DNA from: Ilyonectria destructans
Taxonomy: Eukaryota > Ascomycota > Sordariomycetes > Hypocreales > Nectriaceae
Assembly: GCA_020740775.1 (NCBI GenBank)
Contig: JAHEWK010000013.1
Span: 1,054,001 to 1,118,000, forward strand
Length of the DNA stretch: 64,000 bases
Direction: 5' to 3'
The notes under the pieces were generated by a model. That model made no database searches and had not been told where the DNA came from. It saw only the letters and a list, made by a program, of their open reading frames with translations. Both the position numbers and the translations under genes were made by a program. Of this stretch, positions 34,801 through 45,581 are shown piece after piece; positions within the stretch are counted from its first letter, which is position 1, and each line of letters starts with the position of its first letter.

Positions 34801-35244
34801 GACGGCAAGCTCTTCTCTCTGAGCGTTCTCGGTACGGTCAAGGATGCTGAGCTCCTCACGAAGGAGATCATCCCATTCTGCTTCAACGAGTCTCCCCCGT
34901 CCAACTCCGTCCCCAGCGGCGATATGCACGTTCTCGGTGGCTCCGTGTCCGTCAACGTCATCGGTCGCCCGCTCCAGTGGGAGTTCATGAAGGCCAACTG
35001 GGACGCCGTCATTGCCAAGCTCGGCAACCCCGTCGTCGTGGACCGCTACATCAACATCAGTCTCAGCCGCTTTGCCGACGTCGCTGTTGTTACCGATATC
35101 GAGGAGTTCATGAAGGACAAGGACACCAAGGCCTTTGACCGCACCCTTGGCACGGTCAAGGACAAGATCCGCGGCCGGGCTGCCTACCGCGAGCGTGACT
35201 CTGCGGCCCTCAAGGAGTGGCTGGGAGCTAACGAATACTTGTGA
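31823..35244 (+). CDS. M1 zinc aminopeptidase (Ape2/Aap1-like), two possible N-termini
   Basis: Long model: 31823-32106, 32418-32585, 32657-34585 and 34635-35244, giving 996 aa. A short form from the ATG at 32482 would be 880 aa. It removes N-terminal residues from peptides. Zinc site: HELAH (long-form H434 and H438) and LWLNEGF E457; substrate motif GAMEN at 398-402. The ERAP1-like C-terminal domain is complete. The long N-terminus (MSSSSSWSRGLMRQL... with RGFATSSAAR) is Arg/Ser-rich and lacks acids, as in mitochondrial presequences, while the short form would be cytosolic. The 311-nt first intron ends at a CAG (32415-32417) preceded by a TTAACTGAC branch-like site and could contain a promoter for the short form. 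Other introns are 71 and 49 nt and keep frame. The yeast relatives Ape2 and Aap1 also differ in N-terminal extension. Confidence 0.93.
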
Positions 35245-35531
35245 CTCTGTAAATTATAAAGTGGAGGGGTATCTAGCGAAAAGCGTGGTTGGATGTGGTA
35301 TTGCATAATTCTATCCAAAAAGTTGGATGAGTGTAGCAACAATGAGAAGAACAAGTGAAATTGCCTCTAGGACAGTCTGTGATGATACGTGCTCTCATAA
35401 TTGATATTTACGTTCAAAGAGTGGATACTTGATGCAGTCTGGATATCCCAGCTAAGTACATGCCAATCCCTACTCTTGCGGGTTCTCGAGACCCAAACTA
35501 TATACAGGACGCGCAGCTTTTAACCTTCAGC

Positions 35532-37268
35532 CTAAATGTGCAAAACATCAACATTCTTCGCAATCCAATTATACGAGTCGCTCCTAAAATCATCATCCAG
35601 GATATCATTCGCATTGGCAGACTTGAACCACATGAGCTGCTTGGCGTCCTTCCACTCGGGCCAGGTATCGTAGCCGGAGACGCCCTCGTTGGGATCGAGG
35701 TTGTACAGGAAGTTGAAATAGTACGTGCGAATACTGCGCATGGCGTGGTTGGGTACCAGGCCGAAAATGACCTGCAGGATGTCCGAGCCGTGCAGCGTGC
35801 CGAGGATGGGGGTGCCGAAGTCGTAGCTGGCCAGGTAGGACCAGACGGGCACGGTGGGGTTGACGTTGATGGCGCTCTGGAGGAAGAGACGCCGGGTGAG
35901 GGTGAAGACGAGGTCGCCTAGGATGGCGGCGCGGCGCTTGAAGCCGGGGAAGATCTCGTTGAAGATGCTGGTGCGGAACGGGCTGCCGGCGCTGAGGGCG
36001 GTGGAGTAGGTGTTGACGAAGGTGGTGAGCTCGGCCGTGGTGGCGTCGTCAAAGAAGAACTCCTGGAGGTAGCTGACCAGACGGCTGGTCGTGGTCAGGT
36101 TCGGCTGGAAGAGGGCGAACAGAGTGCCCTCGTCTTCTTGGTCGCCATTGATCATGGGAACGGCGTGGTAGCGGCCCGTTTGGATGAGTACTTCTGGGCT
36201 GTCGGGAAGCACCTTGCCATCCGGCCGGGGGAGGTAAGAGAGAGCAAGGGCATTGTACGACAGGATTCCGGGGACGGAGTTGGCAGCGTCGAGGAAGTCC
36301 TCGTAGGCCAGACCACGGAGACACTCGAGCGTATCGGTGGCCTTGGTGCAGCCGGCGCTCTTGACGACGGCGTCGTAAATGGCCTGGCCCTTGATACCAT
36401 CTACAGGGGCCGCAGGAACGACGCTTCCCGAGTTCATGATGGCGCCCCGGAACAGTGGCTTGCCGTTATAGTCGGCATCGCCACCGTAAAGCACCATCTG
36501 GTCGAGCACGGAGATGGCGCCTGCAGATTCGCCCCAGATGGTGACCTTGTCGGGATCACCACCGAAGGACTCGATGTTGTCGGCAACCCACTCGAGTCCC
36601 ATGCGCTGGTCTAGAAGACCGAGATTCGCGCTGCCATCTGCGAGGATCTCGGCGCCGGGCATGAAGCCGAAACCGGCAACGCGGTAGTTGACAGCCACGA
36701 AGATGAAGGGCTGGTCTTGGTCGATGCCTGTGCCCAGCAAACTGCCGCCGTCGTACATGGCGGGACTTCCCAGCTCGAAGCCACCACCAAAGATCCAGAA
36801 CAGCACGGGCAAGTCATCGCCGGCCTTCGTGCCTGCGGGCCGCTGGACACTGATGGTCAAGCAATCCTCCTGTCCAGTGACTACCTGGAGCAGCGGGATA
36901 CTCAAAAACGCGGAGAGAAACTCGGTGATGACGCTGTTACCTCCTGTGGTGATGAACATCTGCGGGCATGATGGGCCAAGGAGATCTGTGGCGTCAAAGG
37001 TGCCAAGGGACTTTGACAACTTTTGCGGTGGCCTGAGACGCAGAGAGCCGGTGGGTGGATCTGCAAAAGGGATTCCCTTGAAGGACTCAACGCCAGAGAG
37101 ACTCAAGCCAATCACGGTGCCAGATGGCACGGCGACGGTGACTTTGGCGGCACGCTCCTGAATGGTGCCGTCGGCCTCGGGGTCCGCAGCGGGAACCGGA
37201 GCGGGAGCGGGAGCGGCGATGGCCCGGGTGATGAGACCCAGACCGAAGAGCAAGCCTTGAAACTTCAT
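35532..37268 (-). CDS. Secreted type-B carboxylesterase / lipase
   Basis: Single exon, 578 aa, ATG at 37268. The frame continues upstream without a better start. It has a signal peptide (about 1-19) followed by an Ala/Pro-rich propeptide-like segment. It is a Candida rugosa-type alpha/beta-hydrolase: oxyanion GGGF (161-164), nucleophile GESAG (Ser248), acid in DEGTLF (Glu381) and catalytic His494 in LHGSDIL. EDCL marks the usual Cys loop. Family members hydrolyse triacylglycerols or other esters outside the cell. It converges with the aminopeptidase gene with about 290 bp between stops. Which ester it prefers cannot be told. Confidence 0.92.
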   Translation of the reverse strand: MKFQGLLFGLGLITRAIAAPAPAPVPAADPEADGTIQERAAKVTVAVPSGTVIGLSLSGVESFKGIPFADPPTGSLRLRPPQKLSKSLGTFDATDLLGPSCPQMFITTGGNSVITEFLSAFLSIPLLQVVTGQEDCLTISVQRPAGTKAGDDLPVLFWIFGGGFELGSPAMYDGGSLLGTGIDQDQPFIFVAVNYRVAGFGFMPGAEILADGSANLGLLDQRMGLEWVADNIESFGGDPDKVTIWGESAGAISVLDQMVLYGGDADYNGKPLFRGAIMNSGSVVPAAPVDGIKGQAIYDAVVKSAGCTKATDTLECLRGLAYEDFLDAANSVPGILSYNALALSYLPRPDGKVLPDSPEVLIQTGRYHAVPMINGDQEDEGTLFALFQPNLTTTSRLVSYLQEFFFDDATTAELTTFVNTYSTALSAGSPFRTSIFNEIFPGFKRRAAILGDLVFTLTRRLFLQSAINVNPTVPVWSYLASYDFGTPILGTLHGSDILQVIFGLVPNHAMRSIRTYYFNFLYNLDPNEGVSGYDTWPEWKDAKQLMWFKSANANDILDDDFRSDSYNWIAKNVDVLHI

Positions 37269-39828
37269 CTTGACGGTGAAGTAGCAACCAAGTATAGCCC
37301 GGACTTGAGATCCAGGAAAAGAGGAGGTGATGAGTTGACAGACAAGTGACACCACAGCCGGGTCACCGTGTAAGTGAGATGCAGGTGAACTGCAAAGAAG
37401 GAGGAGGAAGTGCTGTGGGAGAGGTATCACGAAAACTCCAGAGGGAGGGAAACGGGCTCAATTTGAATGCCTCATTCTCATGTCCCAACTGGAGTGTCCA
37501 ACGGCCCATCATGGCATTGTCGTATAACACAAGCAAATATCACAAAAGTCCACCTCATGCCCCGCGCCGTTGCAATCCCAACATGCACCCCGCCATGGCC
37601 CGTCGGACAAGGCTCCTCGGACAGTCCCCGCAGGACCGGACCGTCGAAACGGGAAACCATGACCGCGTCCGCGCGAGGCCACGAGGAAGCACGAGGAGCC
37701 AGCAGAGCCAAAAAAACGACGCCTCACTCGGGGCATCGAGCCCCAAACAAGCCTCAGGGCCGACAGCGACCCCGGGCCCGCCGCGGGGCTTCAGCCTTCC
37801 CCACGGGGTCGATCGGCTTCATCGGCGGGCCGGAAGAAGCACATGTTAGCATGGCGTCGAGCACGGCGGTTGCGGGTGCGTTGGAGGGGCTGGAGGAGGG
37901 GACTCGGCCTCGGCAGCGCTGGAGAGGGAGGCTAGACGTGATGCGAAAACGAGAAGGAGCGCACATCATGGCCGCTTCGGGGACGGCGGAGAGATTTCGT
38001 GGAGGGAGGGCGAGCGGTGTCACTCGTCGAAGCACGGGGGAGGAGCGACGATCAGCTGGACGACGGGGGTCGTCGCTTGGCGCTTGAATCCATCGGAGAG
38101 AGAGATGTTAGTGTTGGAGTGTGTGTGGGCTTGGAGCAGTTTATCCATGCCCAATATCCAAAGGGCTGAGTACCTAGTAAGGTGTCAAGGCGTTAACGTT
38201 AAGGTATGGATGGCGCCTGCCGGAGAGGGACCCTGGCCCTTGCACCGCTTAGGTTGTCATTCATGGGCGTGGCCGCGTGGGAGCGGTGACATGCTGCTCT
38301 TGCCATGTTCGGCAGCCACAACGGGGGTGTTCCTTCCCCCAACCCACCGTCACGGACCACTGAAGAAATCCGGGGTAACCGGGCTCTGCAAAGGTACTCC
38401 GTCTGCGGATTTGCCATATGTGCTCAACATGTAAAAGGCTCCACGGCATAATATTTATTCCATGTATTTATTATTTTCATACTGCCCTCCACTGCCAGTT
38501 CAATGAGTAAATACAATAGGCCCATTTCCATTGGGCCGCATATAATCTGACAAGAGGTGACGTCTCTGAGCTGCGATTGCTTACAGGCATGGGCATACGC
38601 CCGCCCACCCACGAGGGAAACAATCGCGTACCAAGATCAAGCCAACCTCCAGCCTGCCAGCCTGACATGCGTCCGACATGGGTACATTCGCATAGACTGC
38701 AACCCTCCTGTCCCGACCCGCATGGCTTGTTTCTTACAGGCCGCCGACGAGAAACATTTCAGACTCGCAGAGGAAACATTTCAAGGCTCCGCTTCGTAAT
38801 CAGCCCATTCTCGCTGCCGCTACTTGGACCAACTGGGCAATACTCGCGACTTTCGTCAGGCTAACTACCGGATCCCTTGCTCCCGCCTACACTCTTTCGG
38901 CAGTTTTCCATTCGTAAACGCCGCCATATTCTCTTGTAAGTTTGTCCTCACATCCTCCATCCCGTCCCACCATCACCACCACCGTCTCCACCGCCGCAAC
39001 ATGCAGCCCACTCGTCGACCACTGCGCTGATAAGCCCTTTCACCACCGCCCATCGCCCACCCTCACCCTCCAAAGAGGGCAACGCCGTGGCTCTTCACGA
39101 GACGCAACCGGCCCCTCATCGTACGAACCCTCTGCTCCACCTCCGCACTTCACAAGGAAAAGCGGCTTTCCGAGGCTCAGCTCGCCTGTCGCCGCCGCTC
39201 TGACTTTCAGGAACAAACACGTGGGAGACCCGATCGTTCCGTATAGGCGGGTAAGACGACGTCCGTCGAGGTGCTGAGGTCGGCGATAATGCATCTTGGA
39301 AGAGGGGGAGTCGACCTCAGGTTGAGACCCCGGTCGAGCGTGAGAGCGGGGAGAGATCACTTTCTGTCGACATGGGTCAAGACAGATCCAGCGCACAACC
39401 TTGGCCGCCCAGGGCAAGGCCCATCGCCATATCCGGACATATTGCCGTAGTTGACAAATTCAAAAACCGGGCCGGTGTGCAAAATGACCGAGGCTCAACA
39501 ATGTCGTTTCTATTCATCATCCATCGTGTTCGTTGTCGAGCAAAGTATCCACCAAGAACTGAATCCGCAAACCAGCTATGTACACGCTCTATCCCACGCC
39601 TATCCCATATGTTGTATCCGTATGCCATATTCCGTATTGCTGACTTTGTAACGTCTACCAAAAGCCCCTTTCACGCCGTACCGTCCAAGATGTATGCCTG
39701 CGAGGCCCAAGTCTTGATTCGAAGCATAGCCGCGTTGAAAAAATAAAGTCGTACCGTCTCATGAGAAAACCCCCAAACATATGAGCAAGTGCTCAAACAA
39801 GTTGTTTCGTCGCCAGTGGAAGTGAGCG
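37269..39828. other. Intergenic region of about 2.5 kb
   Basis: GC-rich, CpG-rich DNA at 37500-38100 holds long overlapping frames on both strands that look like GC-driven artefacts. 38880-39300 is C-rich and promoter-like, with a TTGTAAGT donor-like site at 38935, possibly a leader intron of an untranslated transcript. No protein gene can be supported. Confidence 0.45.
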
Positions 39829-41175
39829 TTACATCACCACTCCGACCGGGGAACCTTCGGTTAAGCAGCGCTTCTTCGCGCCCAACGAAGGCTCATCGCC
39901 CGAGTCCTCATCAAAGCTGTTGTTGAGAACTTCGGTCAAGACTTCGCGTTTCCGCTTGCTGCCCTCTTGCTTCTCTGGGTCCTTTTCCCACGTCTCAATC
40001 TCCTCGTGGTCGAAATCCCCAACCACGTCGTGTCCCAACGCCTTGCCGAGTCGTTCGCGCAGGCCCAGGATGGGCCAGATGGGGACTCGCGCGAATTCGA
40101 TCTTGATGCCAGAAAGCTCTGCATCTTCTTCACTTCGTGGTGCCTTGAATGGATTATGAAACTTCTCCAGAAACTCCTTCGTCACATATGCCGTGTACAC
40201 TATGAAGTCAGATGTATCCGTGTCGTGTGTCAAGATTCTCAGTGTAACATCCTGGAAATTAGGACTTGGTGGAATGTCCCTTTGAGGTGTCATCGGTGAC
40301 TCTCTGCGCGATGAAGGTGGTGGCAATGGGTAGAAGTGCCTCTGTGCCATGGCTAGAAAGATGCCCACAAAGTGCGCGTCATGATCCGAGTTGCCCGGCA
40401 CTAACAACCTTGCCCTGAGCTGCTGCAGACGATACACGGGCTCGTTCCAACTCCTCCCCGGGCCTGGTGCGATGCGGAAGAGGTTCCTTCGAATGTTGGC
40501 AAGCTGGCTCTTTCCAATGTAGCACACCATCGGCAGGTTAGCTGGGGTTTGTGATGGGGTGCAAGGGTGCGTGGGCGCGTTGAAAGAATCGGCTGGTCGT
40601 GTCGATACTGAGCGAAAGGACGAGTATGACGACTTGGTCTCATCGGAGGGAAAGTTCCACATGATCTGCGCGCGCACCGCATCTCGGTAGACGCGACCAC
40701 CAAAGTACAGGTGTAACTCTGGTAGGTAGTACGGCCTGCTGAATGGCTGGGGCCACAGCGTCATGAGGACCGTCTTGACGGCGTTGGAGCAGAGAATGGG
40801 GTGCATCGCGTCGGGGAGCAGGATCTGGGTAAGGGAGTCGCTGAGGGTCATGATGGTATGCGACGGGCGCAAGTGACCCTTTGAAGGCGGCGAGCCAGGC
40901 ATCGTGACGGGCTTCGGGCTATCGCATGGCGGCAGCTCTTCCCATCGGGTGCCCAGGAGCTCGGCGTGCAGATCAGTCCAGCAGATGGGGCGCACAAAGA
41001 GCGAGGTGCCGGCGTGGTCATGGAACAGGTCGTAGAGCGAGTTCTTGGCCGGACGGTGGATGCGACGTCGGCGTCGCTGCTTAGGCGACGCGACAGGCGC
41101 TTGGGAGGTGGTCGGCGTCGAGTCGGATGAGTTGGGGGGCGAGCCGCTGCCAAACGAGGAGCGAGAAGTCGCCAT
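39829..41175 (-). CDS. Conserved protein of unknown function, basic N-terminus
   Basis: Single exon, 448 aa, ATG at 41175. I do not recognise the family. Visible features: a Ser/Pro/Thr-rich N-terminus with a strong basic run (PKQRRRRRIHRPAKN, about residues 31-45), likely a nuclear signal. A globular centre follows with W/Y/F-rich blocks (SLFVRPICWTDL, PYYLPELHLYFGG, IVYTAYVTKEFL). The C-terminus alternates acidic and basic residues (KQEGSKRKREVL). Two Pro/Ser/Thr-rich linkers (near residues 195-215 and 280-305) suggest two ordered parts. Composition and codon pattern look like a real gene rather than a shadow frame. It is divergent from ARPC3 across about 1.27 kb. Confidence 0.75.
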   Translation of the reverse strand: MATSRSSFGSGSPPNSSDSTPTTSQAPVASPKQRRRRRIHRPAKNSLYDLFHDHAGTSLFVRPICWTDLHAELLGTRWEELPPCDSPKPVTMPGSPPSKGHLRPSHTIMTLSDSLTQILLPDAMHPILCSNAVKTVLMTLWPQPFSRPYYLPELHLYFGGRVYRDAVRAQIMWNFPSDETKSSYSSFRSVSTRPADSFNAPTHPCTPSQTPANLPMVCYIGKSQLANIRRNLFRIAPGPGRSWNEPVYRLQQLRARLLVPGNSDHDAHFVGIFLAMAQRHFYPLPPPSSRRESPMTPQRDIPPSPNFQDVTLRILTHDTDTSDFIVYTAYVTKEFLEKFHNPFKAPRSEEDAELSGIKIEFARVPIWPILGLRERLGKALGHDVVGDFDHEEIETWEKDPEKQEGSKRKREVLTEVLNNSFDEDSGDEPSLGAKKRCLTEGSPVGVVM

Positions 41176-42441
41176 GTCTACCAGGCCGCGCAGCTGACTG
41201 ACGAAGCTGCCGTTGCCAAAGAATCTGGTCGCGGGGATGATGTTAGCAAGGCGAGGCTGTGGAGTTGGAGAGTAGAGTTGTGGAGTTGCGGAGCTGTTGA
41301 GTTAAAGGAGGAGATGGGGGACGCGCTGTGATGCAATGCAAGTCGGGTGAAGGGCGTGGGTACTGACTCAAATTTGAGCATGGATTGATTGATCGATGGT
41401 GACTCCCTCAATCTTGTCTCTGCCTGGGTGTCGTCCTGTCTCTTTCTGTCGTCGTCCTGCTCCCTTACTTATTACTCTTAACGCCTTTGCGCCTTTGACC
41501 CTTTGACGCGCCCGAGCGATCCCTGTTTATATCCAGTGATGCCGACAAGCTTTGGAACTAGCGGCTGGCACGGGCTCCGGCCCTTGTCAAGGCAAAAAAG
41601 CAAAAGGGGGCGTTCGGGCGAAAGTCTTTGTTGCGGGACGACTGGACGCAACCCGGGCCACAGACGCAGACCTGAGTGAATTCGAGGCGGACGGACGCGG
41701 TTCTGGAGGTTTGGAGGTTGAAGCGTGAAGGGGGAAGCCGGCGAAAAATGCAAAAGAGGAGGTGACGGCGGGTTAATGGGGACCGTGCAGCTGAAACCTG
41801 TCGCAGCCAGGCGGCCACTCTCGCGTTCTCGTGGGCGGGCGGCAAAAGGATCGAGCCAGTCCCCAAGGTGCAGGGTTTGCAGCCACATGCATTTCTGTGT
41901 TTGCTCAGCGGGTTCTCAGTGGCCCTCATCAGTGGCCCTCAGTGGCCTTAGCGGGCTCTCCCTTGTGACTCCAGCGGGCTCCAGTGACTCCAGCTCCCTC
42001 CGCTGTCTCCACTGGCCCGAAGCAGAAAAAGAACGCGGGTGCGCGCCTTGCCACGCTTCGCCGCGGGTGGAACCGGCGCGACACCGAAGCGTCCTCACGT
42101 GAGCGTGCACCAGGCTAGGCAGCCGCCGGCCAAGTCAGAAATCGGCCATCGGCAGCCGGTGCGGGCCACACAGCGTGACTAAGACGCAGGCAGCGGCGTG
42201 GCGCAGCTGTCGTCACCCGCCACTCCCGTCAAAAGTTGTGGCCTGACAGCTGGACGACGCTGCTCACCCAGTCGTCAGGCATCAACTTGCTGCCAGCCTC
42301 GCTGCCCCACACCATTGACGACAGCTTCGTGAGCTGCTGCAGCCCCGCCAGTGACGAGCGCATCCCAACTGTCGGCGCCGAACTCGAATATTCCCTCCAC
42401 CGAGCAGCTTCACTGTGCGGCCTCGCCCTACGCTGTTCAAG
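41176..42441. other. Divergent promoter between unknown gene and ARPC3
   Basis: No gene is seen. It contains a cluster of imperfect CAGTGGCC/CAGCGGGCTC words at 41906-41990 (short tandem-like repeats) and GC-rich promoter DNA near ARPC3. Confidence 0.5.
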
Positions 42442-43235
42442 ATGCCGGTATGTCTGCCAATTCCATCCACGCACCCGTTTTCCGCATCCGCTGTCCCTGT
42501 TGCTCGCCCCCCGTTGCCTCCGCTACTTCTGGCTCCGCAACCCCCGATATCAAGCCACGACTCCCCAAGCCAACACAGCTCACCAACTAACTGCTCGCCG
42601 CCTCTAGGCATACAACTCCGTTTTCAACTCCGACCCCAACGTCCCCCGCCTGGTCGGCAACTTCCCCCTCCTCCCGCTCCGCACCAAGACCCGCGGCCCT
42701 GCCTACGCCCTCCCGGCCTCCTCCCCGCCGCTCCCGGCCCACGAGTCGCCCGACCCGGACAGCGAGAGCTATGACATCCTCGACGAGGTGCTCGCCCTCT
42801 TCCGCGCCAACACCTTTTTCCGCAACTTTGAGATCCAGGGCCCCGCCGACCGTCTCCTAGTCTATGGCATCTGGTTCGTCAGCGACTGCCTGACCAAGAT
42901 CCGACCCCAAGCCTCCGCCCGCGATGCTCAGAAGGATGTCATGAACCTCGCCCTGGACCTCAACTTTTCCATCCCCGGCGACCCCGGCTGGCCCCTTAAC
43001 CAGGTACGTTTCAATGGGACTCGTCAACCAGAACGTGATTGCTCACGTGGTGCTACAGATGTACGAGCCCCCTCGGGACAGGCAAGACGCCGAGCAGCTC
43101 AAGCAGTACATGTCGCAGGTCCGACAAGAGCTAGCTGTCCGATTATTGGCGAGGGTGTACGAGGAGAGTGACGCCAAGCCCAGCAAGTGGTGGCTCAGCT
43201 TCACCAAGAGAAAGTTCATGGGCAAGTCGCTGTAG
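42442..43235 (+). CDS. ARC18: Arp2/3 complex subunit 3 (p21-Arc)
   Basis: Three exons: 42442-42447, 42608-43003 and 43059-43235, giving 192 aa. The first exon encodes only Met-Pro, as in other fungal ARPC3 genes. Subunit 3 is part of the seven-protein Arp2/3 complex that nucleates branched actin at endocytic patches. Key blocks are AYNSVFNSDP, GNFPLLPLRTKTRGPAY, EVLALFRANTFFRNFEIQGPADR and the terminal KPSKWWLSFTKRKFMGKSL, all highly conserved. The first intron is 160 nt with a CTAAC branch site; the second is 55 nt. An acidic Pro-rich insert (residues about 37-58) is typical of filamentous fungi. Transcription converges with TRM6. Confidence 0.95.
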
Positions 43236-43490
43236 ACGGGAGGGCAGTGAAATTAGAAGGCTACAACGATGCCAATGTTGAAGAGCTGGCATAAAAGACA
43301 CATTTTTTTCATTCAAGGTCCACATTGGTTTTTGGTCATTTTTCCAAGCTTCTAGGAACGGAGTCGGCGCAGGTCCTGTTCTATTCAGGGGTATCATGGT
43401 GTGGTGTCCTGACTAACTGTACACATGTCCAAGAGAGTCGCTCTCCAAGGCACGCTCCTAGCCATCGCGTTTGAAAACAGCCGCCATCCT

Positions 43491-45255
43491 TTAAGCCTCG
43501 GTCTTTCTCTTTTTGAACTTGCCCCTTGCCTCAATCTTGCCCTCCACTGGAATCGCTCGCCATCCCGTAAGCAGAAAGCCATCTGCACCACCCCGGCCCA
43601 TCATGAACGGGTGTGTCCGTCCAGGAAGAACCTGCCATCGCCTTGCACGGCTGCTCTGGATACCCACGCCAAGGAGCAGCGTCGGGTTCAGGGGGAACTC
43701 TTCTGTGCCCTCCCAACGCTCTAGCTCTTCGACCGTCTTGCCTTCGATGTCTGGCGAGGACGTCGTCACCCACGCAGCGCGTCGGGCCACGCTGAAGCAG
43801 TCGGCAAGCTTTGTTAGAGGTTCGACCGTAGGGGAGTAGATGGCAACCGGGGCGCCGCCTGCGAGGAGGGGGAGGGTATTTCGCATGATGGAAATGGGGT
43901 CCATGGTGCTCGCGACGGCGAGACCAGAGAAACCACCGGCACGTGTCGTATCAACAACGTGGCGGACACGCGCCCATCTCCGTCGCTTGCGGTGGTAGTT
44001 GCCGCGGCGGTTCGTCTTCCAGGAGGCAATCACCTCGGGCGTGGCCTCTGGGGGACTGTTGGCGTAGGAATCGTCCTCCTCGGGCGCGAGGAGCTGTAGC
44101 CACGAAATGGGCATGAGGTTTGTGGCGAGGGGGTGGTAGGGGTAAGGCTGGTTGGGGTTGGTGTTGTCGTAGTTGAAATATTTGAGGAGGACGAGGTTTG
44201 GCTGAGTGTTGCTGTGGACGAGGGTGATGGTGTTGGTGGAGACGTAGGGGACGTCAAAGTCGCTCCTCTTGGGATGTCGTCTTTTCTGCTGTGTGTGTGC
44301 CAGGGGAGGGTTTGGTGCTTCCGAGGCATCTTGTGGTTGTCCTTCTTGCATTTCCACCTTGGCAGTTGACTCTGCGGGGGCCGGTTCAGCGGCCTCTCCC
44401 TCCGGCTTTGGGTGAAGGATATCCATTCGCTCCGCCATAGCAGCAACCAACAGGCCGCCGGTGTCGTCCACCACCAACCACCTCCCTCCTCCATCACTTC
44501 CTTCGCAGGGCACGCCGCCAAAGTGGACATCTGCCCAGGACCCCGTCAGCGCCATCAGTTCCTGCCTCATCTCCAGAATCTTGGACGAGTCGCGATCCTC
44601 GAGCAGCCACTGCGCAAGCTGGGGTACGTCGAGCGGCACGACGGTGAAGCGGCGGATGTACTTTTTCGTCTTGAGTAGCTTGTACTTGGCGAGCGAGTAC
44701 TCGGTCTTCTGGTCGAGGGCCGTGTGCGAGAGGAGCAGCTTCGCGATCAGCTCTTTGCCGGCCGAGGCGCCCTTGCGCTTGAGCTCCTCAATCTCCTCCG
44801 TCGCCAGGGTCTGGCGCGCGGTGTCGTCGATGATCTCCCGGTTCGACCGAATAACAACCTCGCCGCTGTCGTTGACGAGCGTAAGCTCCTCCCCGTCGGC
44901 CGCGGCGACCACATCGTCTCCCTCGGCCGCTTCCTCGGTGGCGTCTGCGCTGGTGTCGGCCAAGATGTCGGCGTTGAGCTCCTTGGCGGGGACCACGCGG
45001 AGTCGGGCATAGGTCTCTCCCTCGCGCTTCTCCTGGACCTCGTAGGTGAGGTGGAACGGGCGTTCGAGTATGAGGTTGGTCGGGAACGAGCCGTACTTGC
45101 CCAGCGAAATGGTCCTGTGGAAAGTTGGTCACGGTGCTGGCGCATGGGGGGTGGGCGGCTTACGTGTTTGGCACAACTTGGAGAATGCGCATCGTCTCAT
45201 TGGGAAGCCGCAAGGCAACCCATTGATCGGGCTGGACTGTTTCTCGACACGACAT
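43491..45255 (-). CDS. TRM6: tRNA m1A58 methyltransferase non-catalytic subunit (TRM6/GCD10)
   Basis: Two exons on the minus strand: 45255-45164 and 45114-43491, giving 571 aa. Trm6 pairs with catalytic Trm61 to methylate A58 of tRNAs in the nucleus, which stabilises initiator tRNA-Met. The start MSCRE...QPDQWVALRLPNETMRILQVVPNTTISLGKYGSFP fits the Trm6 N-terminal domain. The middle has the EIEELKRKGASAGKELIAKLL and TEYSLAKYKLLKTKKY blocks. The C-terminal half is a Rossmann-like fold lacking the SAM motif (GLAVASTMDPISIMRNTLPLLAGGAPVAIYSP). An acidic segment (about residues 90-120) and a Pro/Glu-rich insert (about 270-320) are lineage extras. It ends in a basic KFKKRKTEA tail. Confidence 0.93.
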
Positions 45256-45581
45256 CTTGAGCTGGTTGTTGATGTAGTTGTTTGCGATTCAGCACGATAA
45301 AAAAACTAAAGAGGCGCTTCACCTCAGTGAGCCCCGCCATGGTTCCCCACACCCACCACTCACCGGGGTGACCAATCAAGGTACACAAAAGACAAGCTCG
45401 CCAACATTCATTTTCATGGTCATTTAGCACATTAATCTCATTTTTGTTGTTCTTTATTCTTCTAGTCTTCGTTCTTGTTTGTCTTCTATTTCTTTTTCTC
45501 TTCCCAATAATGCGAAGGAAGCGAAAAAGGTTGGCAACTCTAAGATCTGTAGTACCCATTGCACAATGTATCACACACGGG

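Noticed and set aside
37346..38087. Long overlapping plus-strand frames (up to 206 codons)
   Set aside because: GC-rich DNA opens frames on both strands at once; composition is Arg/Gly/Pro noise with no domain, start context or introns.
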